Assembly: GCA_028819775.1 (NCBI GenBank)
Contig: JAPPKV010000497.1
Span: forward strand, 1-8,694
Source of the DNA: Gammaproteobacteria bacterium
GTDB lineage: Bacteria; Pseudomonadota; Gammaproteobacteria; Pseudomonadales; Azotimanducaceae_A
Direction of reading: 5' to 3'
Length of the DNA stretch: 8,694 nucleotides
In this document: positions 7,617-8,694 of the stretch, one piece after another
How the letters are laid out: each line of letters opens with the position of its first letter
Numbering within the stretch: position 1 is the first letter of the stretch
Notes under the pieces: generated by a model
Database searches by the model: none
What the model saw: the letters and a program-made list of their open reading frames with translations, nothing else
What the model was told of the DNA's origin: nothing
Translations under genes and position numbers: made by a program

Positions 7617-8533
7617 GACCCGGCGCGCTCCACGGCTTCCGGCCCCGGTTGGCCGTTCTTCGAAGCGCGGTTCCGGATGAGGAGGAGGTAGGCATCCTCC
7701 AGGCTCGGAGGGACGGGGTCAAAACCCGGGGGCGGCCGTCCGTCCCGGACATGCACCCTCACCCGGTTGCGTCCCTCGATCAGGACCGCCTGCGTTACCA
7801 GGAAGCGGCGCTCCATTTCGTCCAGGCCCTCCTTGGCGACCGCTCCCTCGAAGATGGTGCCCTCGAGGCGCGCGCGTGCGTCCCCGGGGGCGGTGTCCGC
7901 CAGAATTTGTCCGCCGCTCAGGACCGCGACCCGGGGACAGAGAACCGAGATGTCCTCCACGATGTGCGTGGACAGCAGCACCAGGCGGTCTTCCGCCATT
8001 TGGGCGAGCAGGCGGTAGAAGCGCAAGCGCTCCTCCGGGTCGAGCCCGGCGGTGGGCTCGTCAACCACCACGATCCGGGGATTTCCGGCCAGCGCCTGCG
8101 CGATGCCGAGTCGCTGCCGCATGCCGCCCGAGTAGGTCCCGACCTTTCGCTTTGCGGCGTCGTGCAGATTCACGCGCTCGAGGAGCTCCGCGGCAAGGTG
8201 CTTCACGCCCCGCGGCGCCTTGACGCCCTTCAGCACGAGCAGGAAACGGAGCATCGCGGCACCGGTCAGGTGGGGATAGAAGCCGAAGTGCTGCGGGAGG
8301 TAGCCCAGTTGACGGCGGATCCGGCGGGGGTCTCCGCTGACGTCCTCGCCGTCCAGCAGGACGGCGCCCGAGGTGGGTTCCAACAGGCCGGCGACGATGC
8401 GCATCAGGGTTGTCTTGCCGGCGCCGTTGGGTCCGAGGAGCCCGAGCATCCCGCGCGAGGCTTCGAGCGAGACGCCCTGGAGCGCCGCTACCGGTCCGGG
8501 ATAGACCTTGACGAGGTTTCGGATTTCGAGCAT
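7613..8533 (-). CDS. ABC transporter ATP-binding protein (ABC-2 type)
   Basis: A 306-residue nucleotide-binding subunit that would power the permease encoded next to it. From the ATG at 8533 (MLEIRNLVKVYPG) it shows Walker A GPNGAGKTT (34-42), Q-loop Q81, signature YSGGMRQR (134-141), Walker B VVVDEP with D158-E159, the D-loop AGLD, and the switch histidine in STH (188-190). The C-terminal 90 residues form the extension usual in CcmA/NatA-type exporters and contain PSLEDAYLLL. The frame is open 31 codons further upstream to 8626, but that stretch (GGSQAGGAV...) has no similarity to the family, and its beginning enters the low-quality contig end; MLEI is the normal family start. No clear Shine-Dalgarno precedes it. 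It overlaps the permease-peptidase start by 4 bases, so the two are one operon read right to left. All catalytic motifs are intact. Confidence 0.93.
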   Translation of the reverse strand: MLEIRNLVKVYPGPVAALQGVSLEASRGMLGLLGPNGAGKTTLMRIVAGLLEPTSGAVLLDGEDVSGDPRRIRRQLGYLPQHFGFYPHLTGAAMLRFLLVLKGVKAPRGVKHLAAELLERVNLHDAAKRKVGTYSGGMRQRLGIAQALAGNPRIVVVDEPTAGLDPEERLRFYRLLAQMAEDRLVLLSTHIVEDISVLCPRVAVLSGGQILADTAPGDARARLEGTIFEGAVAKEGLDEMERRFLVTQAVLIEGRNRVRVHVRDGRPPPGFDPVPPSLEDAYLLLIRNRASKNGQPGPEAVERAGS

Positions 8534-8606
8534 GAAGGCTGGGAGAGTAAGGGAATGCTGTCCACCGGGTCCCTCAAGAGCCGTGACGGCGCCGCCGGCC
8601 TGGGAA

Positions 8607-8694
8607 CCCCCCCATAAACCCCCCACCCGCCCCCCCCGGCCCGGGGGGGGGGAGGCCCACCCCCCCGGACCCCGCCCCCCCCCCCCGCCCCCCC
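8607..8694. other. C/G homopolymer-rich contig end, probably unreliable sequence
   Basis: The last ~90 bases are almost only runs of C and G, including a run of ten G at 8643-8652 and C-runs of seven to fourteen. This looks like degraded read ends at an assembly edge rather than biological sequence. The promoter of the ABC operon should lie in or beyond this stretch and cannot be read here; 8534-8606 shows no clear promoter. Confidence 0.6.

Noticed and set aside
6205..7752. A 515-codon minus-strand frame overlapping the permease
   Set aside because: Arg/Gly/Pro-rich, no motif, wholly within the permease and ATPase genes in another frame.
7649..8617. A 322-codon open frame on the plus strand opposite the ATPase gene
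   Set aside because: The minus strand has all the ABC ATPase motifs; the plus product is featureless and exists because of strong third-position GC bias.

Overview
This window looks like a contig-end fragment of a GC-rich bacterial chromosome. No taxonomic marker is present. The main gene cluster is an ABC-2 exporter whose permease is fused to an M1-type peptidase, an architecture I associate with Gemmatimonadota, Acidobacteriota and similar environmental lineages; the lineage is a weak inference from gene content and base composition only.

Layout, left to right. Positions 1-80 hold the last 25 codons of an unidentified plus-strand gene. Positions 81-245 form a compact intergenic region with three inverted repeats, an orphan strong Shine-Dalgarno sequence and a good plus-strand intrinsic terminator. 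Positions 246-3524 (minus strand) encode a 1092-residue superfamily 2 helicase whose C-terminus carries a PD-(D/E)xK-like nuclease signature (D955 ... H972-C973-K974). It is visibly less GC-rich than the genes to its right, and it is the best candidate for a horizontally acquired, possibly anti-phage, function. Positions 3632-3935 (minus) hold a degraded DUF1801 (YdhG-like) gene readable only by changing frame twice. Positions 3957-7616 (minus) encode a 1219-residue protein with two ABC-2 permease halves followed by a gluzincin M1 domain. Positions 7613-8533 (minus) encode its ABC ATPase. The last ~90 bases are C/G homopolymer runs typical of a poor contig end.

How the genes work together. 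The ATPase and permease-peptidase overlap by 4 bases (GTGA), are transcribed right to left, and almost certainly form one transporter with a built-in peptidase. The DUF1801 remnant begins 21 bases after the permease stop and may once have been the operon's third gene. The helicase lies on the same strand about 107 bases further on, has no recognisable ribosome binding site, and converges with the plus-strand gene at the left edge. No partner methylase, integrase, tRNA or CRISPR array is visible, so the helicase-nuclease would have to act as a single-gene system or with genes outside the window.
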